From the NCBI GenBank assembly GCA_964058805.1, contig CAXKVV010001269.1, forward strand, positions 1-38,122: a stretch of 38,122 bases of DNA, given 5' to 3'. The translations under genes and the position numbers were made by a program. Under the pieces are notes generated by a model. The model was not told the origin of the DNA. It made no database searches and worked only from the letters and a program-made list of their open reading frames with translations. The first letter of the stretch is position 1. Each line of letters starts with the position of its first letter. This stretch comes from Schoenoplectus triqueter (lineage: Eukaryota > Streptophyta > Magnoliopsida > Poales > Cyperaceae). Positions 10,201 through 18,952 of this stretch are shown here, in pieces.

Positions 10201-13200
10201 TGGGAGCCTGTCTCTCGGGTATATAAGTCCCGGACCGGAGCACGGCTTTACATTCTTCATTTTTGGTCCCAGAGGTGCTTGCTTCTCCTTCATCATTCGG
10301 GAAGAACATCTCCTCTAATGTTGGCATATCTTCGTCGTGAGAAGAATATACCATATTGCACGAAGCACCCCAGATCTCTTCGCTTTCTTCTTTATTTATT
10401 TCTTCATTCACATTTTCCTTCTTTTGACCTAGGGTTAGCTTCTCCCAATCTTCTTTGGAGATGAAATGTTGAAGGGTGATCACCTCGGGACTGCCCTGCT
10501 CATATTCTTCAATTTTATTCTTTCTGGACTTGTTGTTTCTATGCTTCTTTTTCTTCTTAAGAACCTGGTCTTGGCTCTGGTCCACCTTATAGTATACCCT
10601 GGGTTTTGGTGGGACCACTGGTGTGATATCGTCTTTCCATTTCATGCCAGGTTCTTTCTTAAGGGCTTTAAGCATTTTAATTGATTTCTTCGATAGGTGC
10701 GTAGTCCATTGTTCTTCCTGGTCTTCGCATGACTGGCCCGGGACTTTCTCTTCCTCATGAGAGATCGTGTTGGCCTGCTCATGGGCTGATGGGCTTTGCA
10801 AGAACCCCTTAGGTAAAGTAATTTCACCGTTTTTATACGCCTTCTCGACCCAATCTTTGAAGACCCAGCAATCTTCGATTGAGTGCCCTATTATTCTGTG
10901 GTATGGGCAGAAGTTGGGTTCGTCCGATTTATCGGCATCTTCCGGGCGTTTACTGGCCGGCAGGGTTAGGCCATTCTTCAGTGCCCCTCTGAAGATTTGG
11001 GCAACTTTATCTTTTCTGAAGGAGTATGGTCTAGATTTCTTTTGTTTAAGGGATTCAAAACTCCGTGAACTCCCTCCTGGGTTGGGCCTGGGTCCCTTAT
11101 TATAATTGTTGCCATTTATGCTACTACTGCCGCCTTGGGTGTCTGCATTGGCAACCATCTTATCCTTTAACGAGGTGAATGCCACTTTGGTTTCAGCTCG
11201 GGCTCCTCGTTGCGGCCTATTATTCATGAAGTTCGGCACGGTGTGTGGTGACATCCTTTCCATATTGGATACCGATCTGAGCAAGTCTTTAAACGTGTTG
11301 ACCTTTGTCACACCAAGAAGCATGCCCATCCACCCGTCAATGTTCTTCATGATTAGGTTGACGGCCTCATCTTCGGTTAATGTGCGGTCGCATTTGATGC
11401 TGAGGTTCCGCCATCTATTGATAAAATCTGTCATTGACTCCCCTTTCTTGGGTTTAGTGCTTGCCAGATCGGCTATGTTTATCTTGTCAGACACCATGAC
11501 AAAACGTGCCCTGAACGAGTCCGCCATCTCGTCCCAGGTCCTGATGCTGTTGTTTTCCAGCGAATAGTACCATTGAAAGGCGGTTCCCACCAAGCTCTGA
11601 GGGAATTGTCTTAACAACAGTGCATCATTGCCGCCCGTGTTGCCGCACGAGGCTACGAAATGGGCTAGGTGTTGTTCGGGGTTCAGGTCTTTATTGCCCT
11701 CCCCTGAGAAGGTCCTGAAGCGGGGAATCACATACCCTTTAGGATATTCTTCTAAATCGTATATGGCAGGGTATGGATGTCCACAGTTTTTGACAGGAGG
11801 GATAGCGTATCCACCTCCAGCTATTTGCATTTGCTGGGCAATCATGGCTTGAATCTCCTTCCGGGATATTCCCGTTGGTTCAGCCTCCACTTCTATGGTT
11901 CTATGTGGATGGGGTTTAGAATCGACAGGTTGTTTTCCCTTATGATTGCTTTTGGTACTGTGGACCCCTTCTTGACGGGAGCTACCAGCTTTGAAATTGG
12001 CGTCTTGTGATTCTTGTAACGATTTGACCGCCTTAATCAATTCTTCATTCTGCTTCAGCATGGTAGCGATTAGCTCCCGTTGCCTAATCAGCTCTTCATC
12101 CCGTGCCTCGATGTGGCCTTTTAGTATTTCAATTTCATCGATAGGCACTTCGGGACGTGTTTCAACGTCATCTTCATTATCAAAGAAGTCAGGGTTTTCG
12201 TTGTGGTCTTCCCCTTCCCTGCTGTTGCCTTCGGGGTTGACTCTCTTGGGTGGTCTCCCTTTTCTACCATTATTCTTATTGGTATTGGTGACGTGAGCTT
12301 GATTAGGCGGGGACTGGTCATCCTGGACCATATTCACCTCACCATCAGTGTCTGGATCAGTATCGTAGCTTATACTGATGGTGTTGACCGAGAAGTGCTC
12401 TTCGTAACGAGCGGTTCTTCTCTTCTTCTTTGCTTGATCAGGGGCAGTTATTTTTAGACTATTGAGTGGTATTCTCGAGCCTAATCGGCTGAATACACTC
12501 TTCTGACCCAAGCGGCTGAACACGCTCTCGGACGGAGCGTTGGACCTGCCGGCCTTACTGGGCTGGGTTTGAGATTGGGGCTTTGTTGGCTGGGAACCCT
12601 TCGGGACCCACACCTGCTGGATGCTAGGTGTTGCCTTTGGTATAGACCTCCTTGTGTTCGGAGTGGAGGCAATGACTCGCGGCTGAGCCAAGCCTTGAGA
12701 TTGGTTAGGGCGGGAGACGTACTGTCTCGACCTAGCGTTTTTAACGCTTCTCCTCTGTTTGAGGGCCCTGTGAGCCTTGTAGATGGCTTCTGCAGGGGTT
12801 TGGGGTTTGTCCTGGCGGCGCTGAGGCCTTTGAGTTGGGCGAGGTGTGGGCTTAGGCACCTCCCATGCCTGGCGGAGCTGGCCCGTGGCCGAGTTCTTGG
12901 CCACTATTCGGAGAGCTGTAAATTTGTTGGAGACTGGGATAGCTGGCCTAGCCACCAGCTGGTTCTGGTATGCATCCAGGGCCCTCTTCCTGGATGCTTG
13001 AGAGTTACGGGCAGTTTGGGCTGCGACCTTTGGAGCTGTCCTCTTGGACGGTCGCCTTCTCCTCTTTGGGGAGGCAGTAGGAGAGGCCATTACGTTGTTG
13101 GAGATCTCCTTGGGAGTTAGGGTGATCGATTCTTCCTCCTCGTCCGGAATGGAGATCCGGACGGTCGCAGGAGTAATCGTGGCCACTGGAGCTGGGCCGT

Positions 13201-13351
13201 AGATAGTAAGTTCTTGCGGGATGGTCCCGAAGAACATGAATAGTTTGCCCTCTGGGCTCTGAGCAGGAGTGACGGTGTAGGGAGCAAGGTTGAAGTTTCC
13301 GAAGAATGCCATTTCCTGCAAAAACAAAAACACTTGAAAATCATTAGTCAT
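4223..13351 (-). CDS. gag-pol: Ty3/Gypsy Tat-lineage gag-pol polyprotein, intact single frame
   Basis: A 3042-codon frame encodes all proteins needed for reverse transcription and integration of an LTR retrotransposon. Residues, numbered from 13351: a long basic N-terminal region with an RRRR-type nuclear-signal-like patch near 95-105; gag core about 540-705; zinc knuckle CPYHRIIGHSIEDCWVF at about 815; aspartic protease with DAG at 1180-1182 (usual form DTG or DSG); an acidic linker; a second knuckle CPYHRILGHTIEECWVF at about 1641; RT about 2020-2215 with YVDD at 2149-2152; RNase H about 2270-2400; a second, archaeal-type RNase H about 2438-2575 (YFDGASS, NNEAEYEAL, GDSQLI, GEADAL); integrase about 2687-2900 with an HHCC finger, GTD, SDNGT and GLAEAFNK for the DDE triad. 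No chromodomain was seen. The dual RNase H points to the Tat clade. The start is probably Met14 (13312), because TTTTTGCAG, a splice-acceptor-like sequence, lies just before it. Gag and pol are fused without a stop or frameshift. Confidence 0.97.
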   Translation of the reverse strand: MTNDFQVFLFLQEMAFFGNFNLAPYTVTPAQSPEGKLFMFFGTIPQELTIYGPAPVATITPATVRISIPDEEEESITLTPKEISNNVMASPTASPKRRRRPSKRTAPKVAAQTARNSQASRKRALDAYQNQLVARPAIPVSNKFTALRIVAKNSATGQLRQAWEVPKPTPRPTQRPQRRQDKPQTPAEAIYKAHRALKQRRSVKNARSRQYVSRPNQSQGLAQPRVIASTPNTRRSIPKATPSIQQVWVPKGSQPTKPQSQTQPSKAGRSNAPSESVFSRLGQKSVFSRLGSRIPLNSLKITAPDQAKKKRRTARYEEHFSVNTISISYDTDPDTDGEVNMVQDDQSPPNQAHVTNTNKNNGRKGRPPKRVNPEGNSREGEDHNENPDFFDNEDDVETRPEVPIDEIEILKGHIEARDEELIRQRELIATMLKQNEELIKAVKSLQESQDANFKAGSSRQEGVHSTKSNHKGKQPVDSKPHPHRTIEVEAEPTGISRKEIQAMIAQQMQIAGGGYAIPPVKNCGHPYPAIYDLEEYPKGYVIPRFRTFSGEGNKDLNPEQHLAHFVASCGNTGGNDALLLRQFPQSLVGTAFQWYYSLENNSIRTWDEMADSFRARFVMVSDKINIADLASTKPKKGESMTDFINRWRNLSIKCDRTLTEDEAVNLIMKNIDGWMGMLLGVTKVNTFKDLLRSVSNMERMSPHTVPNFMNNRPQRGARAETKVAFTSLKDKMVANADTQGGSSSINGNNYNKGPRPNPGGSSRSFESLKQKKSRPYSFRKDKVAQIFRGALKNGLTLPASKRPEDADKSDEPNFCPYHRIIGHSIEDCWVFKDWVEKAYKNGEITLPKGFLQSPSAHEQANTISHEEEKVPGQSCEDQEEQWTTHLSKKSIKMLKALKKEPGMKWKDDITPVVPPKPRVYYKVDQSQDQVLKKKKKHRNNKSRKNKIEEYEQGSPEVITLQHFISKEDWEKLTLGQKKENVNEEINKEESEEIWGASCNMVYSSHDEDMPTLEEMFFPNDEGEASTSGTKNEECKAVLRSGTYIPERQAPKDSDKGKDKVQNKGKEVENPSKNPERTRSTSEEYNVLAHLRKIPALLSIFDALMMSQDLREVLIQALQDPEKYKSYFVEQNMQEALFTAKRAACINFTDDDLLIGTVDHNRPLYITGNCGGQKIGRILVDAGSSINIMPLKTLKTITLDVKTLSDEKVIIHGFNQNSQKALGAITLNLQCGSLKAPTKFYVIDAETSYRALLGRPWLHSNQVIPSTLHQCLKYIENGKQKRIDGDVKPFGVHEIKFNDAQYFLPKSAVAPSRPMTKAGQKPFNKGPKFDTSSGEEEEVKFNIKPRGARAQRPGRKSGEEATFRFKQVAAYKAQIKPSEINASDSEEEVIFNFRPANTPQIQIIEATSGEDSEDSNNSGDTTSGEESGHDRQPWEEESDEEIIYHILKKPYKGPETDNESEESFMINAGPGSGRDNPVRPRPINEERSWRENFEGRVWNAIDEIRHQVENNRREVSEQWEVMQDIKTQHNEIMVMIENLQTAIYNSELLKEVTSEPRSGTPERQAPDSGKRVIVIVDESKGEETKAKQPTVMQTLKVKKSKPYSFLRNKTARIFEQALKNGLTLPVCKRPADIERAGEGEFCPYHRILGHTIEECWVFKDLIEEGHRNGTIQLPKSFQQDPAPHNLNNKGKGVAYTISHTPVPSKPKAARRKPIKEIYRSNSVMNIEIEEEMAALEITVIPERHFKDLIPREVNHIQTLKTFVVPAKVERLKGKTIIHKAIIFYQSDSTQSLKNPDHNTWKKWVIEQESENATSGDAASHPFGKELCKLAKRARCLRDISKAEAKRFDELWNGGQNKVLGLDGKIKYTRGLGYNCDDAACFEGSLNEYRMKESCCMTSVEMPDNETEEDNAPVLKNALKQLEKEPNTVDELAEINLGTEEDPRPTFISASLPKEVADRLKIFLKSYMDCFAWSYKEMPGLDPNVAVHYLKIDPTFKPIKQAPRRMRIELEEKVVEETKKLIDAGFIREEETPEWVANIVPVKKKNGQIRICVDFRDLNKACPKDDFPLPVTEIIIDHTSSYEVFSFMDGYAGYNQIKMAPEDERHTAFRTPIGIYCYKVMPFGLKNAGATYQRAMTKIFDDLIHKIVECYVDDLVIKAMSYEEHLQYLEVVFNRLREHALKLNPLKCAFMVSSGKFLGFVVRHRGIEIDPGKIKAITELSPPRNLKQLRSLQGQLAYIRRFIANLSGKIQPFTRLTKKNIPFKWDGECQQAFEEIKAYLLNPPVLAAPIPGKELILYTTALDGSLGALLAQENQDGNQNALYYLSRMMVGAEHGYSPIEKHCLALIFAVKKLRHYMLAHKIILISKVDPLKYLMTRPMLTGRLAKWAIILTEFDITYTPQKAIKGQALADFLAAHPIQDDSPLKCDFPDEETLHVEEGDPIWELYFDGASSIKPIAGPGVPTVRAGAGLVFVTPEGGIIRHSLALTEPCTNNEAEYEALIAGLELSLELEIKAVRIFGDSQLIINQIIGEYKVLKPELIQYHQKAMELMKKIPYVSIEKVTRAVNGEADALAKLAKELGEPTEPEIHIIVRNRRPLSLCQTTDNVNNKGTGPEKVECQETMITEEDDDWRLPFIEYFRHGTLPKDKRIADQLIKRVLRYAYVGNTLYRRSYDQLWLRCVSGPEAGQVMKEVHSGLCGAHQSGPKMKLKIKRMGYYWPTMVADCEEHAKKCRMCQIHGPFIHQAPNPLHPTVASWPFNMWGTDIVGPIDPPTSRGHRFILAATDYFTKWAEAVPLKEVKASDVVKFFKTHILYRFGTPQWIISDNGTAFKSSKVYALAEQFNIDWRFSSIYNPRANGLAEAFNKTLINIMKKTVDGNQRDWDNRLQEALWAYRTTYRTPTQATPYSLAFGVDAVLPLEVELPSLRVAMQNDMTMDECQQLRLDELDAMDEKRLIAQQNLEIYQAKMARAYDKMARVRAFQQGELVLVLKRPIIGRHIGPKFSPNWEGPYVIEKVYEGGAYQLIDHEGERPMPPINGRYLKKYYT

Positions 13352-13429
13352 TTTAGCACATAGAAGACCACTTGTATCTCTTAATTATTCTATTTGCCTC
13401 TCTCTTTCAGAGATAAGAGGAGAATCTAG
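13313..13429 (-). other. Leader between primer binding site and gag
   Basis: Untranslated leader. A polypyrimidine stretch and CAG acceptor (13316-13318 on the minus strand) lie 3 bases before the Met14 codon. 13361-13420 is an inverted copy of LTR sequence at 13682-13746. Confidence 0.55.
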
Positions 13430-13447
13430 GTCCCACTGGGCGTGCCA
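13430..13447 (-). other. Primer binding site
   Basis: On the minus strand TGGCACGCCCAGTGGGAC starts 5 bases after the LTR end (…CGCACA, then GGATC). It begins with TGG, the complement of a tRNA CCA end, and lies upstream of gag. The priming tRNA was not identified. Confidence 0.75.
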
Positions 13448-13628
13448 GATCCTGTGCGACCCTTTTTCGCGCGCCGCCGCACCGCCGCCGGGCGATGGGT
13501 TCTGCGGAAGAAGGACACGGAGATCCCTCCCGAGCGTGCATCTGATGGGTGTCGGCCGATTCTGCCGTTTAGAGATATTTGGATGCACATTCAGGGGGTT
13601 TTTAGTGATTGTGAGTTCTTGTAGATTC

Positions 13629-13650
13629 CGGTGGGCGCAAGCCCCCACCG
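13629..13650. other. GC-rich hairpin near the LTR 3' end
   Basis: CGGTGGG and CCCACCG form a 7-bp stem around an 8-nt loop. It is preserved in LTR copy 2 near 24871-24892. It could be a terminator-like or packaging structure; its function is unknown. Confidence 0.6.
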
Positions 13651-13772
13651 TTAATTACCCTGGGCTACGAACCTCGAGGCACCTCTGGATCTTTGAAAGA
13701 GAGAAGCAAATAGTATAGTTAAGAGATGGGCAAGTGGTCGTCTAAGTTTATAAAAATGGATCTACGGAAGAT

Positions 13773-14306
13773 GAACCTACCAACAGACCGGTTCAATCTA
13801 GGGAAGACAAAACCTACAAACAGATCGGTTTTATCCTATGGGGGACGAACCTACAAACAGACCAGTTCAGTCCATGCCACCTCGAGATGTAACCTTACCA
13901 ACAGACCAGGTTAATCTCTTCATAGGGGGCTTGAGGTGAGTCTACATACAGACCGACTCGACCTCCGTTGATCTAGAAGATAAACCTACAAACAGACCGG
14001 TTCAATCTTAACTAGTCAACAACCAATCACACAAAATACAACTCGAAGCGCTGAGCCGGTTGATCTTGAGGTTGGTGAATCAGGAGAAGGGTGGATATGG
14101 CCCACGTGTTTCTTCTCACCGATCTTCTAGATCATGAATTCGTAGCACTAAGCCGATTCATAAACCTAGGAAACACAATTGCACACAATGTCAAACCTGA
14201 AGCGCTGGGCCAGTTCAACATTGAGGCATGTGTTAGTGAAGGAACCTACCTACAGAACGGTTCACATTCACTGTTTTGTGGATGAATCTACCAACAGACC
14301 GATTCA
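13773..14306 (-). repeat. Array of short covarying stem-loops, LTR copy 1
   Basis: A core of TACMAACAGACC type recurs, each time flanked by a different but self-complementary arm pair: GAACC/GGTTC (13773-13794), AAAACC/GGTTTT (13809-13832), AACCT/AGGTT (about 13889-13911), GAGTC/GACTC (about 13937-13958), AACC/GGTT (about 13984-14003), GAACC/GGTTC (about 14241-14262), GAATC/GATTC (about 14285-14306). A second loop type (GAAGCGCTGAGCCGG) appears at about 14043-14220. The counterpart array is at 24159-24748. Confidence 0.85.
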
Positions 14307-14389
14307 ATCTCACAGTCTCGGGAAATGAGTCAGGAGACAAACTCATCGACGGACGAGTTCAGTCTTCCCAGCTCAAATGGTCATGAATT

Positions 14390-15065
14390 ACTTGTTCATG
14401 ACACCGAGTCATTAAAATGTCACTTCGCTCGGACATCGTAATGTTCTTCTTCTTCAAAGTCGACATATCTCTCCATGCTGATGTCGTGGCTTCGGTCAAT
14501 CTTCAACGAACGTCAAGATGTTCTTGTCTCGACTAATCATTCTACATGTTGCATTACTTGTGCAAAATTACTATGTAGCCCTACACCCCTTGTGTGAGCG
14601 TATTCAATCATGAGTTACTTGCTCATGGCAGCGAGTCATTAAGATGTCACCTCTCTAGGACATCGTAATGTTCTTTCTTCTTCAGAGTCACAACTCTAAT
14701 TACCCTTCATCAAGATGTTCCTGTCTCGACATATTTCTTCATGTTGCTATCGAAGCCTTAATCTTCTCACGTCGAGATGTTCTTGTCTCAACGCGTCTTC
14801 TTCATATTGCTATTGAAGCCTTAATCGTCCTACGTCAAGATGTTCTTGTCTCAACGTATCTTATTATTATTCATCAAATGTCAAGATGTTCTTGTCTCGA
14901 CACATCTTCTCATATTGCTTATTAAATCCTTAATCATCCTACGTTAAGATGTTCTTGTCTCAACGTATCTTATTATTATTCATCAAATGTCAAGATGTTC
15001 TTATCTCGACATATCTTCTCATATTGCTATTAAATCCTACGTCAAGATGTTCTTGTCTTGACTAA
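14390..15065 (-). repeat. Degenerate tandem repeats with CAAGATGTTCTTG core, LTR copy 1
   Basis: The core CAAGATGTTCTTG (5-bp stem, 3-nt loop) or a close variant recurs roughly every 50-100 bases, flanked by TGTC/GACA or ACGTT/AACGT arms. The matching block in copy 2 is 23519-23960. Confidence 0.75.
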
Positions 15066-15191
15066 TCATTCCAAATGTTGTGCAAATATTCCCATGTGAC
15101 TCTACACTCCCTGTGTGAGCATTTTTATTCATCTCAAAAATATACAAAGCCCATATAATATCCTTTATTATTATCTCTATTATAAAGATGC

Positions 15192-15192
<1 letters not shown>

Positions 15193-15235
<43 letters not shown>

Positions 15236-15272
15236 TTATTATTATTATTATTTTATTATTATTATTATTTTT
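15193..15272. repeat. (TTA)n microsatellite
   Basis: About 80 bases of TTA/ATT repeats with small interruptions, inside the AT-rich part of LTR copy 1. Confidence 0.95.
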
Positions 15273-15274
15273 GA

Positions 15275-16420
15275 ATGCTATTTATCTATGTAAAAAAAAA
15301 AACTATTTACAAAAATAATAGAAAATGGGTAGCTATTAACTTAGAACTTTATTTATATTTTTGGGATTTTTATAATAGCTAAAATAGTAGAATTTTATTT
15401 TTATTATTTCTAAACTCTATTTATTCTATAGAAAATCACTTACTAAAATAACAGAAAATAAAATGGCTATGATTTTTATTTGTATTTTTAAAATGTTTAT
15501 AATAGCTAAAGTAATAGGATTCTGTTATTATATTCTATTATATTGAAATACTATTCATTATGTAAGAATCATTTACAAAATTAAAAGATGGTTAGCTATA
15601 CTATTTTACTATTATTATTTTATTATTTTTTTTTATATCTAAGAAATCATTACTAATATTCTATCTTATTTATTATGCTATTCATTATATCTATTTTTTA
15701 TTATTTCTATTTATTACCTATAGAAAAATATAAGATTTTTATCATTAGTTGGAAAAATAGCTATAAGAGATGAAATTTATTATACTTTTATTACAACTAT
15801 TATTTTTATTACATTTTATTCATTAAAAGTATATTTTTGTATATTTGTATAGAAATAACAAAAGAAATACAATTCATATCATAAAACTATATTATCATTT
15901 TTTTTATTATAAAAGAAAATGTATTTTACTATTTATTACCATGGTATTATATTTTTGTAAATTTTGTGCTATTTATTTTTATTATTCTTTTTACAGAGAA
16001 TATCAATATGATATCTATTATTATTATATTTTTATTTATCAAAGAATATAGCTAATCTCATTATTTATTATAGTATATTACTATCATCATTATTATTTTA
16101 TGGAAAATCACTTGAAAAATCACTAAAATATATCTAGTTATTATTTATGATTTTTTATTTGTATTTTTGGAATTTTTATAGTATTTAAAATGACAAGTCA
16201 AATCTAGGTCAAACATATCAATATAGGTAATGTTTTTTGCTTTTAAATTGTCTTATCATGATTATATTTTTAAAACTGGAATATTATTGTATAGAAAAAT
16301 AGTATGAAAAATAAGAAAATTTTAGAAACAAATTTGAGTCAATTTGGAGTTCAATAGCATTTTCAAATCATTTATTTACTCTATATTATTACTATTCTGT
16401 TATTATTTAATTAATGGGCT
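15275..16420. other. AT-rich non-coding middle of LTR copy 1
   Basis: Very AT-rich, with no gene. It is the reverse-complement counterpart of about 22205-23400 in copy 2. Confidence 0.7.
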
Positions 16421-17740
16421 TAATCTGGGCCGCCAGATCTACTCCAAGATTAGCGATCATCTTTCATTTAACTCCGTTCTTATCTGGGCCGCTGGATCCG
16501 CCTCAAGATTAAACCATACGAGATATAAGGCCCAGATTCATTCTGCATCTTTATTTAAAACATCATTTTATTCTAATCGTCCGATCTCCTCAAGATTCGC
16601 ACGTGTGCGTCAATACTCGTGTTTATACATTAATACTCGTGCGCGTCTGTCCCTTTGACTGCTCTGTTGACCACCCTGTTGAGATTCGCACTGGAAGTCG
16701 TTACCGGTGACCGGAGCTCCGCCCTTCCGATCAGATAGACCTAGTAGCATCGTCTCATTACCAAGAACCTCTCTGTCACATCTGATTGAAGATCGATACG
16801 GTGATTCATCGTGTATAGAGGTACCATTTTCCGGTACAGTCTCAGTTTGGTACCGATTGAGTTTCTAATCACAAATTCAACTCAATTAGTCAATAATTCT
16901 TGCAATTAGCCTCCTGTTGTTGATCGTCTATGCTTCCTGATCATGTTTGCAAGTTTGATTTTTTCTGAATTCGTTGTGTATAGCCCTATCCACCTCGGTG
17001 TTACTCGGTGCGGTACCAGCCGTGTTCATTTCAATCGTTATACACCAATTAACCGTCAATTATGGTGCTTCCTTGTATCTTGGATGAATCGTATGCTTCC
17101 AAATTATTATCTAAGCTACGGAATCGAGAGGATTAAGCTATCCTTCTATCGATCCAAGATTGGACAGATTGTCAATTCGGATCAGTGAAATGGGAGAGTT
17201 ATATAACTCTACTACCAATTCAATTAGATGATACAATGAAAACGCAGAAGGAGATCAACACAATTATATGAAACCTCAAACCGAAAAAAGCTCAAATCTT
17301 TGCTTATCTGAAATTCATGGCTTATTTGAAGATAAATGCTGGTAATTCATGAAATTTGATTGAGAAAATAGAAATTGAAAAGCAGAAATGCAAGGAAAGC
17401 ATAAGAATCAATGTTATAGCATTTGAATCAAATGAAAAATAGAGAATTACTATGCGGTTCAATGCAAGAATCAAGCTTATTATACAATTCACAAAAAAAC
17501 ATTCTCAATTACACTCTGAGTTTTATAACAGTACCTAATCAAGCTTGCAAATGATGATTGGATCTCCTAGAAGCTGCAAAGTGAATTGAATTGAGAGACT
17601 AAGTCTACTATCAATTAATCCAATTGCTTTTTCTTGCTTTTTCTTGATTCTTCTTTGCTGGTTATCAATTGACTCTCTCTTTCCACTATTAAGATCTTCT
17701 ATCTTCTACCAGAGACCCCTTCTGTGTTTTCCAATTCAGT
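16421..17740. other. LTR copy 1 promoter-proximal region, not conserved in copy 2
   Basis: No gene. GGTACC-containing segments around 16800-17030 resemble in style, but do not clearly align with, 21500-21750 of copy 2. Confidence 0.5.
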
Positions 17741-17748
17741 TTATATAG
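17741..17748 (-). promoter_or_regulatory. TATA box, minus strand, LTR copy 1
   Basis: CTATATAA on the minus strand, about 4.3 kb from the LTR 3' end. Copy 2 has TATATATA (20714-20721) about 4.35 kb from its own 3' end. It lies head-to-head with the plus-strand TATA box at 18041. Confidence 0.45.
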
Positions 17749-18040
17749 GCTAGAAGTGTGTAATTTGCTAAATGGTGATTGGTTGGGTGATTAGCACTTG
17801 GATCACGGCTTGGATTCAATCTCCACCTTTGGTTCAGTTTAGATCAATGGTTAGGATGTATTTGTGCTTTCTAATTGCTCAATTGAGCTGGCTGTCAGTG
17901 GTTAAGCCGTTTGAGTTAGTTACAAAGGTTCTTTTATTCACTCTTTTGCCACTCTCCATATTAACTAACCATCACTCACTTCTGGACTGTTCTAGAACCT
18001 TCTCCACTCTTGGCAATCACCAGAGAGCTCTCTGAAACAC

Positions 18041-18048
18041 TATAAAAG
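18041..18048 (+). promoter_or_regulatory. TATA box on the plus strand of copy B
   Basis: TATAAAAG, at the position equivalent to the copy A box at 150-157. Only about 290 bases separate it from the divergent minus-strand box at 17741-17748. Confidence 0.4.
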
Positions 18049-18526
18049 CTTCTGTATAGTGAGAGATCTCCATTTCTCCATTTGAGCCCGATTTTCACTC
18101 AATTACCATTGCCATTACCTTACTCATCAATTCATCCAATTGCAAGCTCTCTTAGCCTCCTATTAGACTCAGTAGTTGATCCACCTTGTTCTTTGCATTG
18201 TCTCTACTCCCTCTATTGAATTTGAGCTTGCTGCCTTTTACCCGATTGGTGATCTAGTGGAATACTATTGCAAGGCTTCAAAGGGTATTATCTTTGCATC
18301 CAGAGAGCATCGCCTTAGTGAAAGAAAGCTACTTGTTCAATTAATTTCACTTTTACAAGCTTGCAAAGGTCAATCCCAATTTTGATCTCATTGACTGCCT
18401 CAGCACAATTCTCTTTATCCTTTTCATATTCCTTAAAATTCATGCTTGATACATGTTCTAATCAATGATATGCATCTTCCTATCGAATGAATTTGAAGGA
18501 TTCCGCTATCTCTAACCCACTCAACC

Positions 18527-18671
18527 ATGGCGCCTCTCGGCCAGTCGCGCGGAAGAAAAAGAAGAAGAGGAGGAAGGGAAGAAGAAAGCGCCTCCGGGGG
18601 GGCCGGTCTCGGCGCATGTGAGCCGCAGCAGAGTGGGGCCCACAGTCAGAGGGATGGTGCGCAAGGGTCAG
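18527..18671 (+). CDS. Possible first exon of a small basic antisense protein, copy B
   Basis: ATG opens 48 codons without a stop, with a GRKRRR-type basic run, then Gly/Ala/Ser/Gln-rich sequence, ending at TCAG|GTGCATAC, the same donor-like sequence as in copy A. Coding potential is unproven. Confidence 0.2.
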
Positions 18672-18952
18672 GTGCATACTTCCTTTCTTTCTTTTTTATT
18701 TGAATTGCGGCTTTATCTGAATGGGCTTGGTTCACATAACAGCTCATGCTCCTCTGATTCATAAACCTGACAATAGGGTCCCACTTGTAAGTCTATTGTG
18801 TCTAGGCTTACAGAGATGATTATTAATTGATTAATTCACAGATTAGTATTAATCATGCTGAGTTGGCTTGTCATGATTGGTTGCTAGGTTAAGCACTCCC
18901 CTTTAGCATTAATGACCTGTTAATCAACTGCTGAGGTGGCCTTGTAGGAACA

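Larger units (their letters stand above)
13453..17770 (-). repeat. Right-hand (5') LTR of the gag-pol element, 3' part (LTR copy 1)
   Basis: The 3' end at 13453 is set by the primer binding site and by the point where homology to the opposite copy (20670-25066) stops, both ending GGGTCGCACA. Clear homology to copy 2 runs from 13453 to about 16420. From 16420 to 17770 the two copies differ, but a minus-strand TATA box lies at a matching distance from the 3' end (about 4.3 kb in each). Contents in LTR order: promoter region, AT-rich 15.1-16.4 kb, a 14.4-15.1 kb repeat block, a hairpin array 13.8-14.3 kb, and a GC-rich end. If copy B belongs to the same LTR, the LTR would be 7.2 kb (13453-20669). 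Confidence 0.65.

Noticed and set aside
13385..13648. Minus-strand 87-codon frame over the LTR end
   Set aside because: It spans the LTR 3' end and the primer binding site, which are non-coding in retroelements.
15115..15318. Tyr-rich frame
   Set aside because: Translation of a (TTA)n microsatellite.
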